26,204 nt of DNA, from NCBI GenBank assembly GCA_050288705.1, contig JBNKEI010000152.1, positions 1 through 26,204 on the forward strand, read 5' to 3'. Positions 7,152 to 15,124 of the stretch are shown one piece after another. Numbering within the stretch: position 1 is the first letter of the stretch; each line of letters starts with the position of its first letter. This DNA comes from JBNKEI01 sp050288705 (GTDB lineage Bacteria; Myxococcota; Myxococcia; Myxococcales; UBA5297). Under the pieces are notes generated by a model. That model was given only the letters and a program-made list of their open reading frames with translations. It did no database searches and was not told the DNA's origin. A program made the position numbers and the translations under genes.

Positions 7152-8275
7152 GTCTTTCTGCCGCAGTTTTTTCCATGCCTTCGCGTCGCGAACCAAGGCT
7201 GGTTGCCAATAGCCCGGCGATGCAAGAAGTACTTGCTGCGATTGGCGATGTTGCCCCTGCCCCCACCACTGTTTTACTGCTGGGAGAAAGCGGAACCGGC
7301 AAAGAAGTGGTAGCGCGCACTATTCATCGTCGCTCTCCACGCAGAGATGGCCCTTACGTAGCCGTTAACTGCGCAGCCCTTCCTGCCGAGCTTCTAGAAA
7401 GCGAGCTTTTTGGTCATGAACGGGGAGCATTCACCGGGGCGGCTGAACGCCGGGCCGGGAAAGTAGAACAAGCGGACAAAGGTACTTTGCTTTTAGACGA
7501 AATCTCCGAAATGCCTTTGCCTTTGCAAGCCAAGCTACTGCGAGTTTTGCAAGAGCGTGAAGTAGACCGGGTGGGAGGACATCGTCCGGTTCCGGTAGAT
7601 ATTCGGGTGATTGCTACCTCCAACCGCGATTTGGCTCGTATGGTAACCAATGGTCAATTTCGTGCCGACCTATATTATCGACTCAATGTGTTTCCCATTC
7701 GGCTTCCGGCGCTGCGCGAACGTGGTGCGGATTTGCCTGATCTTTGCGCTCAGCTTCTGAAAGAAACCGCTGACCAACTGGGCATTGCGCCCCCTTTGCT
7801 CACTTCCGCGGCATTGCAGGCTCTCCTCCGAGAAAGATTTCCCGGCAATGTGCGTGAGCTTGGTAACCTTTTAGAAAGATCACTCATTCGCTGCCGCGGT
7901 ACGTCTATAGACGTGACCCATTTGGGACTCAAAGCCACTTCCTTAGCTCCTTTTTTCGTTAACACGGTTTCCTCTCCTCATTCGAGTGAGCTTGGTTTGG
8001 CAGATAATGTTGCCGCCCCACATACCGGCATACCAGGATCTTTTCCGGTAAGTTTTCCTCTCGACCTCAATTCTTTGGAGCGTCTGGCGATTGGCGAGGC
8101 TTTACGGCGAACGCAAGGTAATCGTACCCACGCCGCCCGCATCCTAGGAATCGGTCTGCGCACTTTGCGCAATAAACTTCGTCAGTGGCGTGAGGAAGGC
8201 GTTCCTTTAGAAGAATCGTTTGACGAGGAAACAATTGTTGCCTGCCCATCTTCTTCCCCAGAGAGCCGAGCATGA
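7148..8275 (+). CDS. Second sigma-54-dependent activator without receiver domain (flagellar regulator)
   Basis: The 375-residue AAA+ activator has the same architecture as the one at 4614: no receiver domain, Walker A GESGTGKE (46-53), GAFTGA (93-98), Walker B LLLDEIS (114-120), FPGNVRELGNLLERS near the end of the ATPase domain, and a C-terminal Fis-type helix-turn-helix (TQGNRTHAARILGIGLRTLR). A degenerate linker and a short acidic tail (EESFDEE) surround the DNA-binding part. It is clearly a paralogue, not a copy, of the first activator. GGAGG at 7139-7143 precedes the ATG, which overlaps the TPR gene stop by ATGA; its own stop overlaps the flgB start by ATGA. It is therefore part of the structural operon it may control. 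It should bind enhancer-like sites and drive sigma-54 promoters such as that of fliL. Confidence 0.9.
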   Translation: MSLSAAVFSMPSRREPRLVANSPAMQEVLAAIGDVAPAPTTVLLLGESGTGKEVVARTIHRRSPRRDGPYVAVNCAALPAELLESELFGHERGAFTGAAERRAGKVEQADKGTLLLDEISEMPLPLQAKLLRVLQEREVDRVGGHRPVPVDIRVIATSNRDLARMVTNGQFRADLYYRLNVFPIRLPALRERGADLPDLCAQLLKETADQLGIAPPLLTSAALQALLRERFPGNVRELGNLLERSLIRCRGTSIDVTHLGLKATSLAPFFVNTVSSPHSSELGLADNVAAPHTGIPGSFPVSFPLDLNSLERLAIGEALRRTQGNRTHAARILGIGLRTLRNKLRQWREEGVPLEESFDEETIVACPSSSPESRA

Positions 8276-8745
8276 AAATTTTTGATCAGACGTTAAGTAC
8301 ATTGGAACGCTCTTTGGACGTGCGCCTTTTGCGACATAACGTATTAGCGGGAAATTTGGCCAATGCCGATACTCCCAATTTTTTGCCCCAAGACATTGAT
8401 TTTCAGGCAGCCATGGCTACCCAAAACTCAAGTCCGTTTCCGACCGGCTCCGGCTCCTCCTCCTCGCCCGCCATGTCGGCTCCATCAAATCAAGCCCTCG
8501 CTCCCCATATTCCGCTGGATTCTCCGCGTCCTGGCCTTCCGGCTTTGGCGCATTCTTCCGGCGCGAATGGCCAATTCCTGGTAGAGGCGCAAGGAACCAA
8601 ACCAGGCCTTGATGGTAATGGCGTTGACCTGGACCGAACCATGGCTTCGCTAGCTCAAAACGCACTGCAGTACGGAGCTTGCGCGCGAGCTGCCGGAAAA
8701 AAACTGGCCATTCTTCGCTATGTGGCCTCGGACGGAGTTGCCTAA
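8272..8745 (+). CDS. flgB: Flagellar basal-body rod protein FlgB
   Basis: This 157-residue protein is a proximal rod subunit, assembled in the periplasm after export through the flagellar type III apparatus. The N-terminal rod signature is clear: FDQTLSTLERSLDVRLLRHN then VLAGNLANADTPNF, the NxANxDTPxF motif of FlgB/FlgC. The C-terminal helix (LDRTMASLAQNALQYGACAR) also fits. The central part (about 45-105) is a Ser/Pro/Gly-rich insert, so the protein is somewhat longer than the usual ~135 residues. The ATG overlaps the activator stop, and flgC follows after 53 bases. Confidence 0.92.
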   Translation: MKIFDQTLSTLERSLDVRLLRHNVLAGNLANADTPNFLPQDIDFQAAMATQNSSPFPTGSGSSSSPAMSAPSNQALAPHIPLDSPRPGLPALAHSSGANGQFLVEAQGTKPGLDGNGVDLDRTMASLAQNALQYGACARAAGKKLAILRYVASDGVA

Positions 8746-8798
8746 TCTGTAAACCTGCCAGCGAGCAAAAAAAACTGGCAATTTTTAGGAGTCGGCTC

Positions 8799-9218
8799 AT
8801 GGATTTCTTATCTGCTCTCTCTATTAGCGCATCGGGGCTTTCGGCAGAACGTACCCGCGTTAACATTGCCGCCTCCAATTTGGCCAATGCCGAATCAACT
8901 CGTGGTCCTGACGGGCAACCATATCGACGTCGAGACCCAGTTCTGGAAGCGGTTTCTTTTGACCAAACTCTGGCAGCGACAGGAGTGCCCTTGGGAGTGC
9001 AAGTAACCGAGGTGGTGGAAGATCAAACTCCTGGCAAAAGAATTTACAACCCGGGACATCCCGATGCCGATACCCAGGGTTTCGTAACGCTTCCCAACGT
9101 CAACCCCATTCACGAAGTAGTCAACTTAATGTCCGCATCCAAGGCATATGAGGCCAATGTCACGGCGGTGGAAACTTTGAAAACAATGGCCACCAGAGCC
9201 ATTGATATTGCCCGATAG
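8799..9218 (+). CDS. flgC: Flagellar basal-body rod protein FlgC
   Basis: The 139-residue proximal rod subunit starts MDFLSALSISASGLSAERTR and contains the rod motif NIAASNLANAEST. The C-terminal FlgC helix region VNPIHEVVNLMSASKAYEAN is present. The length matches the family. The ATG at 8799 has AGGAG seven bases upstream (8787-8791). An upstream in-frame ATG at 8679 would lie inside flgB and add about 40 residues unlike FlgC, so I reject it. FlgC packs with FlgB, FlgF and FliE in the proximal rod. Confidence 0.95.
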   Translation: MDFLSALSISASGLSAERTRVNIAASNLANAESTRGPDGQPYRRRDPVLEAVSFDQTLAATGVPLGVQVTEVVEDQTPGKRIYNPGHPDADTQGFVTLPNVNPIHEVVNLMSASKAYEANVTAVETLKTMATRAIDIAR

Positions 9219-9266
9219 GCTAAAGAACCCACTTTTCGCTAATCAGAAAATCTTCAGGAGAATCCC

Positions 9267-9566
9267 ATGGATGCGCTCTCTAGGATTTCTCTAATTACTC
9301 CCACTTCGCAACCACAACCAACCGCTCCGGCACGATCGGCAGGAGCAGAAAAGTCGTTTGCTGCCGAGCTGGGAAAAGCCATTGGCCACATGGAAGAGTT
9401 ACAGCTCCAAGCCGATCATCAGGCAAGCGCGGTAGCACAGGGAGCAGGGAACCTGCACGAAACTGCCCTTGCCTTAGAAAAGGCAGAGGTGGCTATGCGT
9501 CTTGCTACCAAGGTACGCAACAAGTTCGTTGAAGCCTATCAAGAAATCATGCGCATGAATGTGTGA
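9267..9566 (+). CDS. fliE: Flagellar hook-basal body complex protein FliE
   Basis: This 99-residue protein joins the MS-ring to the rod. The family pattern is visible: a variable N-terminus, SFAAELGKAIGHMEELQLQA, then the long helix ending VAMRLATKVRNKFVEAYQEI followed by MRMNV, the typical FliE C-terminus. AGGAG precedes the ATG by six bases. It lies between flgC and fliF in the classic flgB-flgC-fliE-fliF order. Confidence 0.95.
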   Translation: MDALSRISLITPTSQPQPTAPARSAGAEKSFAAELGKAIGHMEELQLQADHQASAVAQGAGNLHETALALEKAEVAMRLATKVRNKFVEAYQEIMRMNV

Positions 9567-9582
9567 GTAGAAAGGTTCCTTT

Positions 9583-11184
9583 ATGGAGGCGCTCCTCAAG
9601 CAGTTGCGTGAGCTCCCCAAGCGATTCCTAGCGCTGCCTCCCAATGTCCGCCGGCTATGCATTGTCGGCTTGGTGGCGCTACTGGGAATTGCTGCTGCGG
9701 TCACGTTTCTTACCGCCAAAAGCGACAGTTACCAATACGTATTCACCAATCTCTCCCCAGAAGACAGCTCGGAGGCATCGGCTGCCCTACAGGCGGCAAA
9801 GATTCCTTTTCGGTTAGAAGCGGCCGGAGCTGCTCTTGCTGTTCCTGCCTCGCAGGTGTACGAAGCACGATTGTTATTAGCTACTGCCGGTCTTCCTCGC
9901 GGCGGCGGGGTTGGTTTCGAGCTATTTGATCGCGGTGATTTGGGCGTTTCGGAATTCACTCAGCGAGTCAATCTGCGACGAGCGACCGAGGGTGAGCTAT
10001 CACGCACTATTGGGCGATTAACGGAGGTACGTTCGGCACGGGTGCATCTGACCCTTCCCGAAAAAGGGTTGTTCCGCGATGACGAACGTAAGGCTTCCGC
10101 CGCGGTAGTGCTCAACTTGTTTCCCGGACGAACAGTAGGCGAACGCGAACTGGCGGGCATTCGTCATTTGGTAGCTTCCGCGGTGGCAGGCCTCACTCCG
10201 CAAGCAGTAACTATTGTCGATGGTCGAGGAACCGTACTTTCTACCGAACCATCGTGGGCGGACACCGCCAATCGTTATGCGCAAAAATTGGAGCAAGACC
10301 TGGAACGAAGAGTAGTTTCGTTGCTGGAATCAGCAGTAGGAGCAGGAGCAGTAGTCGCTCGCATCACTGCCACTCTGGACACTTCCGAAATTGATCGTCA
10401 GGCAGAAGTTTTCGATCCTGAAGCAACTGCATTGCGTAGCGAACGCAAGGTAGCACAATCACAAAATCAAGATTCAGGCAAAGGCACAGTAGCTGGCGCT
10501 GCGGCTAATCAACCTTTAGGTCAGCCTAACGGCCTTGGCGGGTCAGCGAATTCTCGTGGTTCTTCGTTGCTGGAAGATGAAATACGTAACTTCGAAACTA
10601 GCAAAACCGTAACCAAAACGCTAACCAGAGCGCCGCGGGTACAACGACTTTCGGTGGCCATTCTGGTAGATGGGGTCAAGGGTCAAGCTCGCTCCGCCGA
10701 AGAGTTGAATCGACTAGGAGAGCTAGCAAAACGAGCGGTTGGATATGACGAAAAACGCGGCGATCAGTTAGAGATTACTAGCACTCTTTTCCATAGCCTG
10801 CCCCCCGAATCTACCCCTCAACCTGCGGTCAAAACATGGACCAATCTGCACTATGCGCTTTTGGGCGCGGGGGTTCTTCTTTTCTTACTGATTGCAGGAG
10901 GAGCGGCGTTAGTAATGCGCGCCAAAAAACGCCGCGAACAACGCCCTTCGCTAAACGATATTCTCATCCCAGGAGCCAAGGTGGGCGAGATCATGGCTGC
11001 TCAGGCAGCGCAGCAACTTCCCGCTCCCGCAAGCTCAGCCCCCTCATTGGAAGCTCCAAAGGTAGAGGTATCGATTCAGGAACGAGCGCGCGTGCTGGCC
11101 GCCAAAGATCCAGCGCGTGCGGCCCATCTTTTGAAAGCATGGATGGCAACAGATATCCAAAACGAGGAACCGATCCATGGATGA
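9583..11184 (+). CDS. fliF: Flagellar MS-ring protein FliF
   Basis: The 533-residue inner-membrane ring protein nucleates basal-body assembly. There is a transmembrane segment at about 25-45 (LCIVGLVALLGIAAAVTFL) and a second at about 422-445. Between them are the ring-building motifs of the YscJ/FliF domain, including ARLLLATAGLPRGGGVGFEL and RARVHLTLPEKG-like sequence (SARVHLTLPEKG). The C-terminal cytoplasmic tail ends in ARVLAAKDPARAAHLLKAWM, the helix that binds FliG. AAAGG lies upstream of the ATG. The 3' end overlaps fliG by eight bases, which fits coupled translation of these tightly associated proteins. Confidence 0.96.
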   Translation: MEALLKQLRELPKRFLALPPNVRRLCIVGLVALLGIAAAVTFLTAKSDSYQYVFTNLSPEDSSEASAALQAAKIPFRLEAAGAALAVPASQVYEARLLLATAGLPRGGGVGFELFDRGDLGVSEFTQRVNLRRATEGELSRTIGRLTEVRSARVHLTLPEKGLFRDDERKASAAVVLNLFPGRTVGERELAGIRHLVASAVAGLTPQAVTIVDGRGTVLSTEPSWADTANRYAQKLEQDLERRVVSLLESAVGAGAVVARITATLDTSEIDRQAEVFDPEATALRSERKVAQSQNQDSGKGTVAGAAANQPLGQPNGLGGSANSRGSSLLEDEIRNFETSKTVTKTLTRAPRVQRLSVAILVDGVKGQARSAEELNRLGELAKRAVGYDEKRGDQLEITSTLFHSLPPESTPQPAVKTWTNLHYALLGAGVLLFLLIAGGAALVMRAKKRREQRPSLNDILIPGAKVGEIMAAQAAQQLPAPASSAPSLEAPKVEVSIQERARVLAAKDPARAAHLLKAWMATDIQNEEPIHG

Positions 11185-12205
11185 TTACCTGCCCTCGATA
11201 GGAACCAAACCAGTTGGCCCCGGAGCTATTCGCGCTGCCGCTGTTCTTGTTGGTCTGGGGGCAGAAATAGCTGCGGAAGTATTCCGCAATCTTAGCGAGT
11301 ATGACGTTCGTCGACTGGCGGCAGGGGCCAAAGAGTTGCGTAGAAGCACTCCCGATTCAGTGGCCGACGCCCTGCGACTTTTTGTGGAAGCCATGGACCA
11401 TATTGGCTCTGACGCCGCTGCCGGAGACGAAATGCTGCGGGAAATAGCCGCCAAAACTTTGGGAACCGACGTTGCCCGCCGTGCTTTTGACGGAGTAGCT
11501 CCGCCCCCACCACCCGATGAAGTTCTCGGCCCCATATCGCAAGCTGACCCTGAAGCATTAGCCATGGTGCTTGGCCGAGAACAACCACAAACTATTGCCT
11601 TGGTGCTCAGCTCCATTGACGCTGATCGTGCAGCCCAGACATTGGAGCACCTGTCAGAAAACACTCGCCCACTAATTATTCGACGCATGGCTACCGTGGA
11701 ATCAGTGGCGCCAGAAGTACTGCGTGAGGTCGGCCAGGCATTATCTGCCGAGTTGCAAGCCATCGTGGCCGGAGGAGTACGGCGAGTAGATGGCAAAAAT
11801 GTGGCGCTAGAAGTATTGCGACGAAGCAATAGTGATCAACAACGTGACGTAGTCTCGGAAATAGAAAAAGACGATCCCGAATTGGCGGCCGAGCTTCGTT
11901 CCAAACTTTTCACTTTCGGCGATCTGATGAATCTGCACGATCGCGACATTCAAGTTCTGCTCAAGGAAATCGAATCTACTCAATTAACCGTGGCGCTCAA
12001 AGGAGCCACCAATGCCTTGCGCGACAAGATTCTACGCAATATGTCCAGTCGGGCAGCGGAAATGCTCAGCGACGATATTGCCTCTGCTGGTCCGATCAAG
12101 CTTTCTGCAGTGGAAGCTGCGCAATCAGCACTAGTCAAAGTAGCCATGGAGCTAGCCGAAGCCGGCCGCATAACTATTGTTCGCCCCACCGACAAGATGC
12201 TGTAG
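11177..12205 (+). CDS. fliG: Flagellar motor switch protein FliG
   Basis: The 342-residue switch protein links the MS-ring to the C-ring and contacts the stator. The middle domain carries EQPQTIALVLS (135-145), the EHPQ-type motif. The C-terminal domain carries the torque region DIQVLLKEIESTQLTVALKG and NALRDKILRNMSSRAAEMLS with its charged residues, closely matching well-known FliG sequences. The N-terminal helices (IRAAAVLVGLGAEIAAEVFR) bind FliF. The ATG overlaps the fliF end, with GAGGAA upstream. FliH follows after 48 bases. Confidence 0.96.
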   Translation: MDDYLPSIGTKPVGPGAIRAAAVLVGLGAEIAAEVFRNLSEYDVRRLAAGAKELRRSTPDSVADALRLFVEAMDHIGSDAAAGDEMLREIAAKTLGTDVARRAFDGVAPPPPPDEVLGPISQADPEALAMVLGREQPQTIALVLSSIDADRAAQTLEHLSENTRPLIIRRMATVESVAPEVLREVGQALSAELQAIVAGGVRRVDGKNVALEVLRRSNSDQQRDVVSEIEKDDPELAAELRSKLFTFGDLMNLHDRDIQVLLKEIESTQLTVALKGATNALRDKILRNMSSRAAEMLSDDIASAGPIKLSAVEAAQSALVKVAMELAEAGRITIVRPTDKML

Positions 12206-12253
12206 GTCGCGGTGGCAATATTCTGACTAAGAATTAAAAGGTGGAGATCAACT

Positions 12254-13021
12254 ATGGCTGCCTCGCCCCAGCATCGACGCCCTCGATTTCTTGCTGATGT
12301 CGAACCAAAGTCAGTCACCAAAATAGCTTTTCCGGGAGACTCTTCGCCGGAAATGTCTTTACCTGTTTCCCAACCCGTTTCTCAACCTGCTAAACCGGCC
12401 AACCCGACGGGAATGAGTTTTTCTCCTCCGACAACGCCTTCGGCAGAGAGTCCTTCGATTACGCCGGCGACATTGGAACCTCCTCCGCCCATTCCTACCA
12501 ATATTCCCACCAGCATTCCCACCACTACTCCTGTACGCCCTACCGATCGGCAGCCACCGGCAGCCCCTGTAGCACCGATGGTCTTTCCGGAAGAAAAATT
12601 AGAAGCACTGTTTTCAACCATTGAAAACCTGCGTTTATTAAGCGCGAAACTAGCTGAACAGGCCCGTTCCGACGCTTTGGAACTGGCTTTTCAAATTGCC
12701 AAACGAATTTTGGAGTCTGAGGTTCGAACTAATCCCGAGCCCCTTTTCAAATTGATTCGCTCGGCCATTCGACGCATTGGTGAAGCCCGAACCATAAGTA
12801 TTCGGCTTTCGCCAGAAGATGCCTCTGCTTTTGAATTGGAAAATGGAGCGCAAAAAGTTGGCGCCCGCCTGGCGCAAATAAATGTAGTGGCCGACCCTTC
12901 TTTAGATCGCGGAGACTGTGTGCTCGACTCCGATTTGGGAATGGTTGATGGCCGGCTGCAAAACCGCCTGGCCGAACTACGCCGGTCAGTAGAAAGCGCA
13001 CTCGAAGGTGATGCGGCATGA
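12254..13021 (+). CDS. fliH: Flagellar assembly protein FliH (stator of the export ATPase)
   Basis: The 255-residue protein is the expected FliH, which holds the FliI ATPase and docks it to the C-ring. The first ~115 residues are a Pro/Ser/Thr-rich disordered stretch (PPPPIPTNIPTSIPTTTPVR) that is low-complexity at DNA level. From EEKLEALFSTIENLRLLSAK the sequence becomes helical and then folds like the V-ATPase E-subunit-type domain, with LAFQIAKRILESEVR and later RGDCVLDSDLGMVDGRLQNR. AGGTGGAG precedes the ATG. Its stop overlaps the fliI ATG, as is common for this pair. Confidence 0.9.
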   Translation: MAASPQHRRPRFLADVEPKSVTKIAFPGDSSPEMSLPVSQPVSQPAKPANPTGMSFSPPTTPSAESPSITPATLEPPPPIPTNIPTSIPTTTPVRPTDRQPPAAPVAPMVFPEEKLEALFSTIENLRLLSAKLAEQARSDALELAFQIAKRILESEVRTNPEPLFKLIRSAIRRIGEARTISIRLSPEDASAFELENGAQKVGARLAQINVVADPSLDRGDCVLDSDLGMVDGRLQNRLAELRRSVESALEGDAA

Positions 13022-14355
13022 CACTTTTCGACATTGATCGCCTGCAAGCTGCTCTTGCGCAATGTGAACCGTTACAAGTAAGCGGCCGGGTGTTGCGGGT
13101 TTCCGGACTGGTCTTGGAGGCGGCGCTTCCGCAAGTAGCAGTAGGAACTGCTTGCGAAATCCAAACTGCCGACCATCGGTTGGTGCCCGGAGAGGTGGTG
13201 GGGTTCAACGGGGCGGTTGCACTGTTAATGCCTTTTGGGGAAATGGCGGGAATTTGTGAGGGTTGCACCGTTATTCCGCGCGCGCAAAATGCTGTTCTTA
13301 CAGTAGGAGAAGGACTACTAGGAAGAGTAGTCAACGCCATGCTTCGTCCTGCTGATGCAGGCCCAGTACCCTTGTGCCGTTCTAAGAGTTTACTAGTAGC
13401 TGAGCCTCCCAACGCCATGTCTCGCCAGAGAATTGTTCGGCCGCTTACCATGGGCATTCGCTCATTAGATTCCTGTCTAACTATTGGTGAAGGCCAGCGG
13501 GTTGGAATTATGGCCGGAGCCGGAGTAGGCAAGAGTGTTCTCTTGGGAATGCTCGCTCGCAATGCCAGTGCCGATATCATTGTGGTGGGCTTAATTGGAG
13601 AGCGAGGACGCGAAGTAAGAGAATTTGTAGAGCGAGACCTAGGCGAAAAGGGTCTTGCCCGCTCAGTAGTGGTAGTAGCCACGGCTGATGAACCTCCGCT
13701 CATGCGCGTACGCGCGGCCATGGCGGCTACTACCGTGGCCGAATACTTCCGTAGTCAGTCGAAAAAGGTTCTTTTGTTAATGGACTCACTTACTCGCGTG
13801 GCCATGGCGCAACGAGAAATTGGTCTTTCTGCGGGAGAGCCGCCCACTACCAAAGGCTACCCCCCCTCGGTTTTTGCCATGCTACCTAAACTGGTAGAGC
13901 GAGCGGGAAATGATGCCGGAACTGGAAGCATTACTGCTCTTTATACCGTTTTGGCGGAAGGCGACGATTTGGCTGACCCGGTAGCAGACGCTGCGCGCGC
14001 CGCTCTCGATGGCCACATTGTTTTGTCTCGCAAATTGGCCGAGTCAGGGCATTTTCCGGCAATTGATATTTTGGCCAGCGTAAGTCGGGTTATGTCTGAC
14101 GTGATTGACCCAGCCCATGGTGCGCTAGCTCGGCAAGTGCGCCAGACACTATCTGCCTATCGCGAAGCTGCAGATCTGATTGAAGTGGGAGCTTATGCAG
14201 CGGGCTCTAACCCCAAAGTTGACCAGGCTTTGCAATGTATTGGGGCAGTCCAGGCTTTTTTGCGTCAAAGCCCTCAAGAACGGTTCACTTTGGCGCAAGC
14301 CCTCGAACAGCTTAAGGTTGCTTTAACCACCGTCGAGAGACCTCGTCATGGTTAA
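13018..14355 (+). CDS. fliI: Flagellum-specific ATPase FliI
   Basis: The 445-residue ATPase energises the delivery and unfolding of flagellar export substrates at the cytoplasmic face. Walker A is GAGVGKS (167-173), GERGREV is at 194-200 and Walker B is VLLLMD (251-256). The type III ATPase signature PPTTKGYPPSVFAMLPKLVE follows. The N-terminal beta-barrel region is present, so the protein is full length. It is translated from an ATG overlapping the fliH stop, and its own end overlaps the next gene by eight bases. Confidence 0.96.
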   Translation: MTLFDIDRLQAALAQCEPLQVSGRVLRVSGLVLEAALPQVAVGTACEIQTADHRLVPGEVVGFNGAVALLMPFGEMAGICEGCTVIPRAQNAVLTVGEGLLGRVVNAMLRPADAGPVPLCRSKSLLVAEPPNAMSRQRIVRPLTMGIRSLDSCLTIGEGQRVGIMAGAGVGKSVLLGMLARNASADIIVVGLIGERGREVREFVERDLGEKGLARSVVVVATADEPPLMRVRAAMAATTVAEYFRSQSKKVLLLMDSLTRVAMAQREIGLSAGEPPTTKGYPPSVFAMLPKLVERAGNDAGTGSITALYTVLAEGDDLADPVADAARAALDGHIVLSRKLAESGHFPAIDILASVSRVMSDVIDPAHGALARQVRQTLSAYREAADLIEVGAYAAGSNPKVDQALQCIGAVQAFLRQSPQERFTLAQALEQLKVALTTVERPRHG

Positions 14356-15124
14356 GCATATTGCGTTGATGGTAGCGAACATATTAATCGCATCGCCGCT
14401 GGCAAAGACGGTGAAACCACCAGAATTAACCGCGCCTGTTTCTCCGGTTGCGCCCACGGTTACTGCTCCCCGCCCGCCCTCAGTTGCTCCCACGGTTGCT
14501 AATAGCCAACCACCCAAACTTCCCCACAGTTCTGCTTCTCCATCAAAACCAACTACCAACTCGACAACGAAAGTGGCTGACCAGGAATTTAATAAAGCCT
14601 TTTCCAAAGGCAGGTCACTAGCTGTTCCCACTCTTTCCATGGGCAATCTGTGCGACGAAATAGCCCGTACTTCTATTTCGGTAGAAAAAGAAAAGGCCAA
14701 TTTAGCTAAACAACGAGAAGCGCTGGCTCTAGAAAAAACCGAGTTGCAGGAGATATCTAAAAAAATTGCCCAAGCTCGCGACCAATTACGCATTGAAACC
14801 AATCGTTTAATATCTTTTATAGATTTAGCGGAAGAAGAATCAAAATCAAAATCAAAATGCTGTCCATGCAGCTCAACCGAAAAACTGGCCCTTTCTGGTA
14901 AAGACTCTTTAAACTTGCTGTCCAAAACCGTAAAATCAATGAAGCCAGGACAGGCAGCTAATCTTATTAGCACCCTTGATCGTAATTTTGGGGCAGCATT
15001 ACTAATTCGCATGCGTCCTGCTGAAGCTAGCCTGGTTATGAATAAGCTACCTCCCCAAGTGGCTGCTGAGCTTATGGTAATAATGGCTGCCACCCCGCCA
15101 CCAACCAAGGAGACCAAGCTATGA
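14348..15124 (+). CDS. MotE/YlxF-like protein with MgtE-N-like domain, in the fliJ position
   Basis: The 258-residue protein begins with a hydrophobic export or anchor segment (IALMVANILIASPLA), followed by a Pro/Thr/Ser-rich linker (about 24-75). A coiled coil covers about 103-160 (VEKEKANLAKQREALALEKT). A cysteine cluster KCCPC lies at 170-174. The tail (about 190-247) looks like the MgtE N-terminal fold: MKPGQAANLISTLDRNFGAA then RMRPAEASLVMNKLPPQVAA. Coiled coil plus MgtE-N is the layout of MotE in alphaproteobacteria and YlxF in Bacillus, which are encoded among flagellar genes. It sits between fliI and fliK, where the general ATPase chaperone fliJ usually lies. No separate fliJ is visible, and this protein is too long and too exported-looking to be a plain FliJ. 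The molecular role is inferred from architecture only. Confidence 0.75.
   Translation: MVKHIALMVANILIASPLAKTVKPPELTAPVSPVAPTVTAPRPPSVAPTVANSQPPKLPHSSASPSKPTTNSTTKVADQEFNKAFSKGRSLAVPTLSMGNLCDEIARTSISVEKEKANLAKQREALALEKTELQEISKKIAQARDQLRIETNRLISFIDLAEEESKSKSKCCPCSSTEKLALSGKDSLNLLSKTVKSMKPGQAANLISTLDRNFGAALLIRMRPAEASLVMNKLPPQVAAELMVIMAATPPPTKETKL

Noticed and set aside
8679..8798. Longer flgC start overlapping flgB
   Set aside because: The extra 40 residues are unlike FlgC, and AGGAG sits correctly before the ATG at 8799.
11185..11829. 214-codon minus-strand frame opposite fliG
   Set aside because: It is fully inside the antisense of fliG and shows only low-complexity Ser/Ala/Arg sequence.
12747..13721. 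Long open frame (324 codons) on the minus strand across the fliH/fliI junction
   Set aside because: It is antisense to two well-supported flagellar genes, and its translation is Arg/Ser/Thr/Pro-rich without domain motifs, as expected for a shadow frame.
14323..15117. 264-codon minus-strand frame opposite the MotE-like gene
   Set aside because: The opposite frame has a Shine-Dalgarno-coupled start, a coiled coil and an MgtE-N-like domain. The antisense translation is Val/Gly/Ser-rich with no recognisable fold.
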